A program made the translations under genes and the position numbers. Under the pieces are notes generated by a model. It was not told where the DNA came from. It saw nothing but the letters and a program-made list of their open reading frames with translations, and searched no databases. A stretch of 64,000 nt of DNA from Mycobacterium asiaticum DSM 44297. Lineage in GTDB: Bacteria > Actinomycetota > Actinomycetes > Mycobacteriales > Mycobacteriaceae. Of the stretch, positions 34,707 to 44,214 are shown one piece after another. The stretch is taken from positions 50,712 to 114,711 of the forward strand of contig NZ_HG964938.1 of the NCBI RefSeq assembly GCF_000613245.1. The letters are read 5' to 3'. The stretch's first letter is position 1; every line of letters starts with the position of its first letter.

Positions 34707-35696
34707 TCAGCAGCCCGCGATCTCGATGATCGGAGACCCGGGCGGACGGGCGTGCCGAGTGGCTGCCGGGTTGCACCGCCCTTGCAGCCGGCATAGCCAC
34801 CGATCTCCGCCATCGAATTGTGGCCGGAAAGCGCTGCGCCCGTGGATCGTGCGAGTGTTGTCGATGATCAAGACGTCACCCGGCTTGAGCACGACCCCGC
34901 TGCGGTTTTCCGCCCAAACCGCCGTAACAGCTTCCAGCGCATTTCGGTGGTCGGAACTATCGCTGAACATGAGTTCGCCATCGAACGTAAAAACGGGATC
35001 TGACGTCGGGCCCGACAGCACGGCCGTTGGCCCCCGGATCTCGGCGGAGGCGCCCCCGCGGACGAAGGATGTATCGACCCCGCAATAAAACCGAGGTTGC
35101 CGTAGCAGATCGACGAGGTAACCCGGAAGCTGTCTTACCAATGTCCTTGCCGACATGGCGTACGTGACGGCGTTCGGGTCCCCGCGAAGGCTTCCCAGAG
35201 CTAGGAAGTCCGGACGCAACCGGTTGAACGCCTGCTCGGTGTGCGGGAGCAAGTCCTTGCGACTCCCTGTCGAGGTCTGCTCTTGTTGATCGGCTTCGGT
35301 CGGGACCACCGACTGAACTATCTCGCCCTTTGACTCCGCCCGATAGCCGACGAGGTGACAGACGCTGGACAACAACGCTGCAGTCTGTTTTGCCATCAGC
35401 GTGTAGCGCGTGGCGTCATTGACCGAATCCGACGGTGTTTCCGGTATCGGACCGACGATCAAGTCAGTCCACAGTAATGCTCCGTCGCCGCTGACGATGA
35501 AGTCTTCCATCGTTTCTCGAACAAACAGGGGCAACAGACCCGCGGCCAGTCGAGCCTGCCGGGCAAAGCCGGCCGGATCGCACGTGGCGTCGGCAGCGAT
35601 CGTCGAAGCTGTGTGGGCGATCTCGTTTTTGAAGTTGCCGACCGACTGGATATGTACGGTCGACCAGGGCTGTTCAGCTGAAAATTCCAGCGTCAT
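34707..35696 (-). CDS. Fe(II)/2-oxoglutarate-dependent dioxygenase (TauD/clavaminate synthase-like)
   Basis: 329 residues from ATG 35696 with an AAAGAGG ribosome-binding site. The metal-binding pair is probably in LLPHTEQAFNRLRPDFLAL (HxE, near 170) with the distal His and the 2-oxoglutarate Arg in DVLIIDNTRTIHGRSAFRPQ (near 292-311), like the VioC/AsnO/clavaminate-synthase group, which hydroxylate amino acids or peptides. It stands alone between the small-gene region and the sigma-CHAT cassette. The natural substrate is unknown; a short Cys-containing ORF starts just upstream. Confidence 0.75.
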   Translation of the reverse strand: MTLEFSAEQPWSTVHIQSVGNFKNEIAHTASTIAADATCDPAGFARQARLAAGLLPLFVRETMEDFIVSGDGALLWTDLIVGPIPETPSDSVNDATRYTLMAKQTAALLSSVCHLVGYRAESKGEIVQSVVPTEADQQEQTSTGSRKDLLPHTEQAFNRLRPDFLALGSLRGDPNAVTYAMSARTLVRQLPGYLVDLLRQPRFYCGVDTSFVRGGASAEIRGPTAVLSGPTSDPVFTFDGELMFSDSSDHRNALEAVTAVWAENRSGVVLKPGDVLIIDNTRTIHGRSAFRPQFDGGDRWLCRLQGRCNPAATRHARPPGSPIIEIAGC

Positions 35697-35730
35697 GTTG
35701 GCCTCTTTCTGTGTGGAGGCTCTGCCAGAA

Positions 35731-35961
35731 CTAGCAGAGGTGTGCATCCATCAGGTCGCCGATGTGCGGCGGAATGTTCAGTTCGCCTGCGGGCGCGATC
35801 GCCTGTGCATGCATGCGTCCATACGGGCAGGAGCAGATGTCCGTCGTCCCGGGGTCGCCATCGCTACGAAGCCGCCAGGGAGCATGAACGTCTTCATCGC
35901 TCGACCTGGTGGACCCCCCGCCTGGGATGGGTACAAAACTTCTATCGCCAAAAGTGAACAT
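35731..35961 (-). CDS. Possible small Cys-containing peptide beside the dioxygenase
   Basis: 76 residues from ATG 35961, ending DLMDAHLC at 35731, 35 nt before the dioxygenase start and on the same strand. It has Cys at the C-terminus and in DICSCPYGRMH. It could be a precursor or substrate of the dioxygenase, or noise; no ribosome-binding site is visible. Confidence 0.3.
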   Translation of the reverse strand: MFTFGDRSFVPIPGGGSTRSSDEDVHAPWRLRSDGDPGTTDICSCPYGRMHAQAIAPAGELNIPPHIGDLMDAHLC

Positions 35962-36088
35962 CGCGGGCAGCACCGTCGACTACCACATTGACCAGCCCAG
36001 TCGGCACGGGGCCGCTGGGGAGATCGGGATTGGAAGGGAACGCGATCATGCGTAGACGCAAAGCCGCGCGCATCCGAGGCCGGTGCCC

Positions 36089-36697
36089 ATGAGCGGGGAA
36101 TATCGTGACCAGTTGTTCGAGGAGGTTTGGGGCCTCGACGCCACCGCGGCGATCAGCGTCGTGTTCGACTTCATCAACAAACGTAGGGGCTCCATGACCT
36201 ACGCCGATGTCGAGGACCTTACCCAGGAGACCATGGTCAAGGCTTTGCACTATTGCTCCCAACCTAACCGTGAGCCCGTGCGGTGCGGCGTCGCGTTGCT
36301 AAAGACAATGGCGGGGCGTGTGATTACGGACTTCTGGCGCCGCACCATTCGCCTCGATAAGCGTCGGCAACTTATCGACGAATTCAATGACCTACATCAC
36401 AGACGTGCCGCCGCATCAACTCAGCACGTCGACTGGGTGGCGCGCTTAAGGCGGGAGCAAGAGTACATCGACGTCATCGAATCTCTGATCGACAAACTTC
36501 GACCGAAGGCGCGCAGCATCATGCGTCTGCTGTGGGACCCGGTCGAATTCGACTTCAAAGGCTTAACACACAACGAGGTAGCGGAACTCCTTGGAATCCC
36601 TCGCGTCACCGTAACGAAGACCTACAACCGCTGCATAGAAGGGTGGCGAGACCGCCTCGGTGACTTTGAGGCCCAACTTAGACAACGAACTGAATAG
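36089..36697 (+). CDS. ECF-like RNA polymerase sigma factor
   Basis: 202 residues from ATG 36089; an in-frame GTG at 36083 is the alternative. The sigma-2 region is DVEDLTQETMVKALHYC (about 45-62) and the sigma-4 HTH is LTHNEVAELLGIPRVTVTKT (about 150-175). There is no anti-sigma gene beside it. It is 75 nt upstream of an acidic protein gene and then two CHAT protease genes, the first coupled to the acidic gene by overlap. In other CHAT systems a sigma factor is a proteolysis target, which makes this order suggestive. Confidence 0.82.
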   Translation: MSGEYRDQLFEEVWGLDATAAISVVFDFINKRRGSMTYADVEDLTQETMVKALHYCSQPNREPVRCGVALLKTMAGRVITDFWRRTIRLDKRRQLIDEFNDLHHRRAAASTQHVDWVARLRREQEYIDVIESLIDKLRPKARSIMRLLWDPVEFDFKGLTHNEVAELLGIPRVTVTKTYNRCIEGWRDRLGDFEAQLRQRTE

Positions 36698-36771
36698 TCC
36701 TGCTGCACAACCACTTTAAAGCGCATCAACCAGACTGGGTGAGCGCTGATCTTGAAAGGACTTCAAGGACA

Positions 36772-37536
36772 ATGCATGACGATTTTGATCGACCCGATCG
36801 CGACCTCACGGAGAACGAACTGCGGGTGCGGATTGAAGCGCTTTCACGAGCGCTCGAGCACATTACCGATGACGACGGAGACGATAGTGATGTACTCGAC
36901 AACACCGGCACCACCGCCACCGCTGCGTCCAGGGAAGAACCCGATGACGACGACGATTCCGATGAGGGCGTCAACACTGCCGCGGAACAGCGTCGGGCAG
37001 CAATAAACCGCATTGTCGACAATCTTGGTCTGCGGCCGACGAATATGAAAACGACCCTGTCCGACAAGGCGCTAAGTGGGGTCATCGACGACTGGGCACA
37101 GACCGAAGCAAACCATCTGACGCCGGCAGGACATCGCGGCGCCGCGGCTTCGGCGACATCGGCGAAGATCTTTCGGATTGCTTCGGTCCCTGTCGCCATC
37201 TTCGGGGTGCAACCGGGTGAGATGTCGGAACTATGGGCAAAGGTCGCATTGGAGCATCCGGAACCGGAGATCACTCGGGTGGTCGCCGAAATCGTCCTCA
37301 GCCCAACTCAAACGCCGCGCTCTGATGTCGTGATTGTGTCAGCGGTCGCGGTCAGCGGCAGCTCCACGCCGATCCGCATGCCGCTGGCGCTGAGAAACTA
37401 CGCGTTGCCCGGGGGTGAACCGATGTATGCCCTTGTGGGCAGTGCCAGCGTGTTGTACAGGGACCTACAAACTATGGACGCGGTCACCTCGATACATCTT
37501 GAGGTCGCGCCCTCCACCCCAGAGGAGACGCTGTGA
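36772..37536 (+). CDS. Acidic linker protein of the sigma-CHAT cassette
   Basis: 254 residues from ATG 36772 with GAAAGGA upstream; a GTG at 36739 is in frame. Residues about 30-68 are extremely acidic (DDDGDDSDVLDN and EEPDDDDDSDEG). The C-terminal half (about 125-254) is a beta-rich domain (VPVAIFGVQPGEMSELWAKV, IVSAVAVSGSSTPIRMPLAL). No family recognised. The stop overlaps the first CHAT gene start (GTGA), so expression is coupled. It may be an adaptor or a proteolysis substrate. Confidence 0.7.
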   Translation: MHDDFDRPDRDLTENELRVRIEALSRALEHITDDDGDDSDVLDNTGTTATAASREEPDDDDDSDEGVNTAAEQRRAAINRIVDNLGLRPTNMKTTLSDKALSGVIDDWAQTEANHLTPAGHRGAAASATSAKIFRIASVPVAIFGVQPGEMSELWAKVALEHPEPEITRVVAEIVLSPTQTPRSDVVIVSAVAVSGSSTPIRMPLALRNYALPGGEPMYALVGSASVLYRDLQTMDAVTSIHLEVAPSTPEETL

Positions 37537-40500
37537 ATGCGCCATATGCAAACTGGCAATCCGTATTAGATGATGGCTCGCTGCGTGCATTGGTGTCGAT
37601 ATGCATCGCCGCGCGGCCGATCGTCGAGGAGTCACTCAACGAAGCGCGACCGGGTGGCTATCCCAGCGGCCGTCCTCCAAAAGAAATCGTCCGTGCGGCC
37701 GCCCGAGAACTGCTCGGTTTGACCGACGGCAGCATAGACCCGCAGACGCTCGGGCGGCGGGCGGTTGCGCTGATGGCGCTCACCGATCAGCCACTAAGGG
37801 AGGACGGGGAGATGCAGATTGTGGTGGCCGAGTCGCTGTCCGCCCTGGATTATGCGCGCAGTAGTGGCGACGCCGTGGTGACGGCGTTGGCCTATCATCG
37901 CCTGGGTACGGCTTACGGGGCCACACAGCAGTCACTGCAGTCGCTGGAGGCGCACCGCAATGCGCTACAGCACCTCGGCGGCGTGGACCTTATCGGCGCA
38001 AACCACTGGCTACACAACGATGTTCCGTTTCTGCGGGCGGCCACCGCGCCAGGTCTTGGCTTCACGATCAAGTTTCGGTGCCTCGTGCAACTTTCACGTA
38101 AATCTCGAGCCATTGGCGACGTGCCCAACGCGCTGAAGTTTGCAGATGAAGCGGTGGAATTCGTTGGCAAACGAGCCGCCGCTGACCCAGGGGTTTACGC
38201 GTTCCCGGACAAGTACGCATGGGCGCTGTCGGTCCGTTCGGCTGCGGAGCGCGCGGCGTACGACACGAGGGCGTTCCTGGGGACCCAGGCCGTTCTTGAG
38301 GAAATGGCCGCCCGCGAAGAGGATCCGAATGGTGTCGTTCACCGTTACTGGTGGCAGGTGACGGGTGCCAACGCCTGGAAGCTACGGGACTTCGGGTTGC
38401 TCGAGCGTGTGAACAAGCGTCGACTGGTGGCCCGCGCCGCGGCGTCGCTTAACACTTCGATTTTCGAGGACGACATCACGCCGGACACCGTCACTGACCT
38501 AATTCGGCTTGCCCGGCGCCGAGATAGCAAAAAGACGCTGACAAATATCGGCAATGTGGTCTACGAGATCGTGCGTGGCCGCCAATTTGGCGGCGTGTTC
38601 GACGACAACGCAGACGCGCGCCACCAGGGGCTCCGGTTGCTAGATACCATCGAGGACGCGTGGACCGGCTTCGCAGTCAATGGCGCAGAAGCGTTGAGGC
38701 TGTCCCGAGCACGTATCGCTCTGCTCGACCCGGACCCGCCCTTGGTTGATCTGACCGAGACCTTGCTTTCCGTGCAAGCGCAGGCGCTGCAGAGGTACAC
38801 CGGGTTCAACGCGCTCATCTTGGCTGTCCGGCACGGGGTCGTTGGCAGTCGCGCCGTATATAGCCGCTTGCTCGAACTGTTGTCCACAATCGATCCTCGG
38901 CGGTCCGCGGGCGACAATGCGCTTCTGCACGGGCTACTTGCGGAATGGTGGTATCGCGTGAATGCAAACGGCGGCACCGCGACCCAGCCGGTTGATTGGA
39001 GCGCCGGCGAGGCAGCCGCGTTGCAGGCCGCGCTACTGTTGCGCCCGGCAGGAGTAAGTCTGGACCCCGAGCTTGAGGCCATTGTGTGGGAAAGCGCGGC
39101 GGCATCCCTAACGGAATACGGCGGTTCCTCGCATCTGAAACTCCAACGGCTGCTGCATGCAGTACGGGCTATTGCCGAACTAATGGTGACCGTGTCGACA
39201 ACCACTGATCGAGCCCGTCACGCCACCCGTTTCGCCCACGTTTTCACCACCGCCGCCGATTTGGCCGAACAACTCGGCGATCATGCGGCAGCCGACATCA
39301 TCATGGAAGCCGCTCGACGCGACAGAGTTGGTTTGATCCTGGCCGAGCTCGCGCGCAACCCGCAAGTGGACGCCGAAATACGTTCTGCAGCTTTAGCTAT
39401 CGCTGATAGCTCCGCGGCCACGCCGGTCTCGGAGAACAATGACTCAGACGATTCCGAAAGCCCCGACGACGACAGTGACTCGGCGGTGCGGCATAGATCG
39501 ATGGCCATCCTGGATGACCGGCGACGCGCGACAACGCAGGTCGAGCACGTGCTCGGACCACTTGCGCACTTGTGTAATCCGCACCTGCTACAGGAGATTT
39601 CGGCCGCCTCTGTGCTGGCGAACCGCCCCAACAGCACCACGCCCGCGGTCCTCCTCCAGTTATTGCCTTCGACCGCGCCGCTGCTGCTGGACTCTGGCAA
39701 GTCCGCGCATATGGTGCAGGTGTATCGGCGCATGACGTGGGCGCTCAACATGGATGCGCCCATCCAGGAATTTCAGGACTCCGTCAACATCCCGGCGCAG
39801 CTTCTTACTCGGGCGGCAGGAGACCCGGCAATATTTGCCTGGGCCGGCGCCTTTGCTGATGCAGTGCTGCCGCCGCCACTGCGTCAACTGTTGGCGGACC
39901 GGGCCATTACTTCTGTGCGGCTACTTGTTGTTCCCACGGGATTCTTTCACGTGCCGTTCGACGCGCTGCCAATCGACCACGAGCAGTTGTTGATTGATCG
40001 CGCGGAGGTCACCGTGCACGCCTCTTTGACGAGCATGTCGGCCCTGACTGCTATCGAATCGGTCGCGGCAACTGCACCGTCGATAGCTGTCTATGACACG
40101 CGTGAAAAGGGTGGGGTCAAGTACGCCGCCGAAGAGTACAGCGCACTAGCCGAGCACCTCGACGGCGTGGTGCGGGTGCACACGGCAACGGAACTTTCGG
40201 CGCATCTCACGCGTCGTGCGGGTTCCGGGGCCGAACCGGTGGCGGTGCTGGCGATGGGTGTGCACGGGAGTGGCGACGAGCAAGGCTGGGGCCAAGCAAA
40301 GGAGATGCCGGACGGCACCGCGATTACCGCCGCTCAAGTATTGGGTTGGAATGTTCCGCGATTGTGCGTGTTGGCATCGTGTCATTCGGCGATCACAGCG
40401 GCCGATGGTGTCGAGCTAGGGGGCTTTCCGCTCGCACTGATGCTCCGCGGTGCCGTCACCGTCATCGGAGGCCTATACGAGATCGACGACCTCGCCACCA

Positions 40501-40661
40501 CGCAGATCATGCGCTACTACTGGCCGGCATTGGCGGGCGGCCAAACACCGCTTGCCGCTCTACGGTATGCCAAACAGGCCTGGTTGCGCGACGATCCGAC
40601 CCGACGCCGGCGCCCCCGTCTGTGGGCCGGCCTAATCGCTTACGGTGCAATCAGCGACTGA
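37533..40661 (+). CDS. TPR-like repeat protein with C-terminal CHAT protease domain (copy 1)
   Basis: 1042 residues. The last about 250 form a CHAT (caspase-like) domain. The probable catalytic His is in LAMGVHGSGDE (about residue 911) and Cys in LCVLASCHSA (about 950), with the VELGGFPLALMLRGA helix and VTVIGGLYEI strand after it. The first about 600 residues are helical and TPR-like (YHRLGTAYGATQQSLQSLEA). An acidic linker (DSDDSESPDDDSDS) lies about 635-650. It is coupled to the acidic gene by overlap and followed by a paralogue. Confidence 0.85.
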   Translation: MNAPYANWQSVLDDGSLRALVSICIAARPIVEESLNEARPGGYPSGRPPKEIVRAAARELLGLTDGSIDPQTLGRRAVALMALTDQPLREDGEMQIVVAESLSALDYARSSGDAVVTALAYHRLGTAYGATQQSLQSLEAHRNALQHLGGVDLIGANHWLHNDVPFLRAATAPGLGFTIKFRCLVQLSRKSRAIGDVPNALKFADEAVEFVGKRAAADPGVYAFPDKYAWALSVRSAAERAAYDTRAFLGTQAVLEEMAAREEDPNGVVHRYWWQVTGANAWKLRDFGLLERVNKRRLVARAAASLNTSIFEDDITPDTVTDLIRLARRRDSKKTLTNIGNVVYEIVRGRQFGGVFDDNADARHQGLRLLDTIEDAWTGFAVNGAEALRLSRARIALLDPDPPLVDLTETLLSVQAQALQRYTGFNALILAVRHGVVGSRAVYSRLLELLSTIDPRRSAGDNALLHGLLAEWWYRVNANGGTATQPVDWSAGEAAALQAALLLRPAGVSLDPELEAIVWESAAASLTEYGGSSHLKLQRLLHAVRAIAELMVTVSTTTDRARHATRFAHVFTTAADLAEQLGDHAAADIIMEAARRDRVGLILAELARNPQVDAEIRSAALAIADSSAATPVSENNDSDDSESPDDDSDSAVRHRSMAILDDRRRATTQVEHVLGPLAHLCNPHLLQEISAASVLANRPNSTTPAVLLQLLPSTAPLLLDSGKSAHMVQVYRRMTWALNMDAPIQEFQDSVNIPAQLLTRAAGDPAIFAWAGAFADAVLPPPLRQLLADRAITSVRLLVVPTGFFHVPFDALPIDHEQLLIDRAEVTVHASLTSMSALTAIESVAATAPSIAVYDTREKGGVKYAAEEYSALAEHLDGVVRVHTATELSAHLTRRAGSGAEPVAVLAMGVHGSGDEQGWGQAKEMPDGTAITAAQVLGWNVPRLCVLASCHSAITAADGVELGGFPLALMLRGAVTVIGGLYEIDDLATTQIMRYYWPALAGGQTPLAALRYAKQAWLRDDPTRRRRPRLWAGLIAYGAISD

Positions 40662-40690
40662 CTTTCACATTCTTACGAGGGAGCACCCCA

Positions 40691-43600
40691 ATGACTACAT
40701 CGCCGACAATGCCTGCCAGGTGGGCGGATTGGGAATCGGTCCTCGCCGATGCACAAGCTGCAGACGCATCCACGCGCCGAAATATCCTAGCGTGCATCTG
40801 TATTGCGGCTTTGCCGATGTGCAAAGAATCGCTGCGAGACGACCGTGTTGGCGGCTATCCGCGTGGGCGCCCATGTAAGGAGATCATTCGCGAGGCCGCG
40901 GCCGGGCTCTTGCAATGCGATGCGACCACAGATTCAGTTCAGCAAGCGGCCGGACTCAAAATCCTTGCACTGACACATTTGCTCTACCAGCCGCTGGCTG
41001 ATCCCGACGATCCTGCGGGTGGCGAATTGCCTCAGGCGCTCACCAACCTTGTAGCGGCCGTGGAAGCTGCGGCAAATGCCGACGCGTTGATGCGCGGGTT
41101 GGCGTACTTTCAACTCGGGCGAGGGTATTCGTTGTCGAAGGATCACTCCGCTGCGCTCGCCGCGTACACCCGAGCGAAACAGCACCTCGACGGGTGCGAC
41201 TTGTTTTCCGCGGACCACTGGCTGCACGAGGTAGCCCCTTTCCTCGCAGCCAACTGTAAGCCAGGGTTTGGCTACCGAATGGCCTTCCGGGTCTTGCTGT
41301 ACATCAAATCGCGCCACCTCGATATGCACGACGTCGAGGCCGCCCTTGAAGCAGCGAACGAACTAGTGGAGTTGGCTGCTCCGCTGAAAGGCGACTATCC
41401 CGGCGACCATGGGTGGGCGCTGTCGCAGCGCTCGCGGGTGGAGCGTGAGCAGTTCGATGTTCGGGCATTCAAAGCCACCGAAGGTGAACTGGCAGAGTTG
41501 GCGGCCAGAAACGAGTTCAATCAATACACCTACTACGCGTTGGGCTGTGCAGCGATAAACGCCCAGCGACTCGGGGATCATGCCCGCTCTAATGCGCTAC
41601 TCAAGCAGCGCATTAGCGTGCGAGCCAAACGTCTTCTTGGACATGAGATCGCAGCCGAAGACGTGACACCGGCAACGCTGGGTTGGCTGATCGGCGAATA
41701 CGATCGCGTCGGCTCAAACAACCAGTTGATTAACCACGGAAACGACGCGTATGAGATCGCCCTGAACCTCTACAACTCCGGCGCGTTAGAGACTGGCGCG
41801 ACGCTGCGCGCGGAAGCGTTGGCGTACCTAGACGCAACGGAAAAGGCATGGCGCACTTTCACGACCAATGGCGTTCAGTCGGTGACCATTTTGCGGGCAA
41901 TGATCGAACTGCTCGCTGAGGCGCCCGATGTCCGCGCGATCACGGATCGATTGCTCGACGCCAACGCCGCCGCGCGCCGCTACACAACGCGGCGGCGATC
42001 CTTGGAACATGCTGTGCGACACGGCAGCCCAGGACACGAAGGGGTCCTTAATCGACTCAGCAACTGCATCGATGCGCTTTCGCCACATGAGGGAGTCAGC
42101 CCCGAGTATGCCTATTTGCATGGGCTTTTGGCTGAATACTGGTTGCGCGTATGCCAGACCGAGAAGGCGGCCGGACGAACACCGCCATGGGCCACCGCCG
42201 AAGCTGCGGCGCTTAAGGCGGTTCCGTTGCTGCGACCGGCCAACGTCAGTCTGAATCCTCGTCTGGAGGCCAGAGTCTGGTGGGCCGCCGCCGAGTCACT
42301 AAGTATCGATCCCGACCGCGACGACGAACGGCTTCAACGCTATTTACGCGCTGTCGAATGCGTAGCAGAACACATGATTGTGATTGCTGGCGCCGAGGAC
42401 CGGATCAGCGCCAGCAAGGATTTCTCGGCACTGTTTGCCGATGCTGCGGGTCTCGCCACGGCGCTGGGCGATCACCGATCAGCCGACATCATCATGGAGT
42501 CGGCGCGCCGTGATCGCATTGGTCTGATCCTCACCGAACTCGTCGCCCGCGCTAGCGACGACGACGTCGTTTCGGCGGGCCAGGAGGTCCTTGCAGCAAG
42601 CCGCGCGACACCCGCATCGGTTCTGGACTCGGGCGAGGAATCCGATGAAGATGGCGGTGAGGATATTGATCCCACGACGTTGCGTGAACGCTCCGCGCAG
42701 ATTCTCGTCGACCGCCAGGCCGCCGCGACAAAAGCGGAAGCGATCCTTGGACCTTTAAGCCTGTTAGCCGACCCGCAGATACTCAAGACGCTGACCGCCG
42801 GCACGGTGCTGGAAGCTGCGCGTGCTGTGGTACCCGGTCCGCAGAAGACCTCGGCCACCGCGCTACTGCAGTTGTTCGCCTCGCCTGATTCACCCGGCGG
42901 AAAGAATTCCAGCGTCACGGTCTTTCGCCGCCTGACAATCAGCTCAACAGATTCCAACGGCCAAGTCGCAGAGTTCACCGACTTAGGGAGGTGCTCCTCA
43001 CGGCTCATCAGCGCGGGCGCTGGTGATCCAGAAACTTTTCAATGGGCGAGTAGCTACACGGATGCTTTACTGCCAGAACCACTTCAGAAACTCGCTGCTG
43101 CAGCAGGAGATGACGCTCCTATCCGCCTGCTGATCGTCCCGACCGGGTTCTTCCATGTACCATTCGATGCGCTGCCGATCAGCGCGAACCACATGTTGAT
43201 CGATAAGGCGGTGATCAGTTTGCATGGATCCCTTGCCAGCACCCTTTCGTTGATCCGCTCCGAGCGAATCCCGCCCGCAACCGAACCGTCGTTCGCCGTG
43301 TACGACGGCGCGCGGTTACCCCATGCGGCAATAGATTACGCGGCGATGCGCAAGCAGTTGGCCAGGATAACTCCGGTACTCTCGGCGGCCGAACTTCACT
43401 CCGCGTTGACCTCGAAAAAGGCGTACACGACTGCTGTCCTAGCTATGGGTGTACACGGTCAAGGTGATGAAAAAGGTTGGGGGCAGGCGAAACTCATGCC
43501 TGACGGGAGTGTCGTGACTGCCGCCGACGCGCTCTGCTGGAAAGCAGTCCCCAAGTTGTGTGTGCTCGCCTCTTGTTTTAGCGCGATCGAAAGCCCAGAC

Positions 43601-43846
43601 GGTATAGAGCTGGGAGGATTCCCGTTGGCGTTGATGACCCGAGGAGCTACCACGGTCATCGGTGGCATGTACAACATCGAAGACGAATCCACCGGTGAGG
43701 TAATGGCGTATTTCTGGGAGCAGCTGGCCGAGAACCCCGTCCCGGTCACCGCATTACGTGGCGCCAAATTGGCCTGGCGAGATGAGCATAGACACAGTCC
43801 TCGATCTTGGGCGGGGCTGATAACTTACGGATCGGCATGCATGTGA
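40691..43846 (+). CDS. TPR-like repeat protein with C-terminal CHAT protease domain (copy 2)
   Basis: 1051 residues from ATG 40691 with a GAGGGAG ribosome-binding site; an upstream in-frame extension overlapping copy 1 is rejected. It is a paralogue of copy 1 over its whole length: both start with WADWESVL or NWQSVL, share ICIAA and RPxKEIxREAA, the LQRYLRAVE-like middle, the acidic linker (EESDEDGGEDID) and the CHAT domain. Probable catalytic His is in LAMGVHGQGDE (about 922), Cys in LCVLASCFSA (about 962). Both copies keep both catalytic residues, so two active proteases with different specificity are likely. Confidence 0.85.
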   Translation: MTTSPTMPARWADWESVLADAQAADASTRRNILACICIAALPMCKESLRDDRVGGYPRGRPCKEIIREAAAGLLQCDATTDSVQQAAGLKILALTHLLYQPLADPDDPAGGELPQALTNLVAAVEAAANADALMRGLAYFQLGRGYSLSKDHSAALAAYTRAKQHLDGCDLFSADHWLHEVAPFLAANCKPGFGYRMAFRVLLYIKSRHLDMHDVEAALEAANELVELAAPLKGDYPGDHGWALSQRSRVEREQFDVRAFKATEGELAELAARNEFNQYTYYALGCAAINAQRLGDHARSNALLKQRISVRAKRLLGHEIAAEDVTPATLGWLIGEYDRVGSNNQLINHGNDAYEIALNLYNSGALETGATLRAEALAYLDATEKAWRTFTTNGVQSVTILRAMIELLAEAPDVRAITDRLLDANAAARRYTTRRRSLEHAVRHGSPGHEGVLNRLSNCIDALSPHEGVSPEYAYLHGLLAEYWLRVCQTEKAAGRTPPWATAEAAALKAVPLLRPANVSLNPRLEARVWWAAAESLSIDPDRDDERLQRYLRAVECVAEHMIVIAGAEDRISASKDFSALFADAAGLATALGDHRSADIIMESARRDRIGLILTELVARASDDDVVSAGQEVLAASRATPASVLDSGEESDEDGGEDIDPTTLRERSAQILVDRQAAATKAEAILGPLSLLADPQILKTLTAGTVLEAARAVVPGPQKTSATALLQLFASPDSPGGKNSSVTVFRRLTISSTDSNGQVAEFTDLGRCSSRLISAGAGDPETFQWASSYTDALLPEPLQKLAAAAGDDAPIRLLIVPTGFFHVPFDALPISANHMLIDKAVISLHGSLASTLSLIRSERIPPATEPSFAVYDGARLPHAAIDYAAMRKQLARITPVLSAAELHSALTSKKAYTTAVLAMGVHGQGDEKGWGQAKLMPDGSVVTAADALCWKAVPKLCVLASCFSAIESPDGIELGGFPLALMTRGATTVIGGMYNIEDESTGEVMAYFWEQLAENPVPVTALRGAKLAWRDEHRHSPRSWAGLITYGSACM

Positions 43847-44214
43847 CACATGCTGTACGTTTTTGTTTGCCGGAATACTGGCGTGGCGAAGCGGCGAATC
43901 GCGACCCAGAGCCAAGAGCAAATATGGTGTTCTTGAGTCGCGCGCTGCAATAGCGTCTCGGCGGGGTCCACTGCCGGCAAGTCGGGGTCACAGGCGCTGA
44001 CAGGCCCCTCCCAGACATGGCTCGCTTCAAGAGGCAGCACGAGCACCCGCCCGACCTCCTCAACCGACTTGGCCGGACCCGCAATTAATCGAGTAGTGCC
44101 CAAATCCGGAAACCGCACTGGTGCGATACCGCCGACCAGTTGGGGTGCTAGCCGCATAGCGACATTGACTCTCCACACCCCGAGGACAGGCAACCGGCCA
44201 AAAATGAACATTCG
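43825..44214 (-). CDS. Hypothetical protein (129 aa), antisense to the CHAT gene end
   Basis: 129 residues from an ATG at 44214 (MFIFGRLPVLGVWRVNVAMR); an upstream Cys-rich extension to 44343 is possible. The body has protein-like character (LAPQLVGGIAPVRFPDLGTT, SVEEVGRVLVLPLEASHVWE). Its end overlaps the end of CHAT copy 2 by about 22 nt, convergent. No family recognised. Confidence 0.4.
   Translation of the reverse strand, partial: RMFIFGRLPVLGVWRVNVAMRLAPQLVGGIAPVRFPDLGTTRLIAGPAKSVEEVGRVLVLPLEASHVWEGPVSACDPDLPAVDPAETLLQRATQEHHICSWLWVAIRRFATPVFRQTKTYSMCHMHADP

Noticed and set aside
40346..40690. Upstream extension of CHAT copy 2 into copy 1
   Set aside because: A good RBS and ATG at 40691 begin the region similar to copy 1; the extension overlaps coding sequence of copy 1 in another frame.
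36089..43846. CRISPR array near the CHAT genes, as in type III-E
   Set aside because: No regularly spaced repeat units of CRISPR type were found anywhere in the window.
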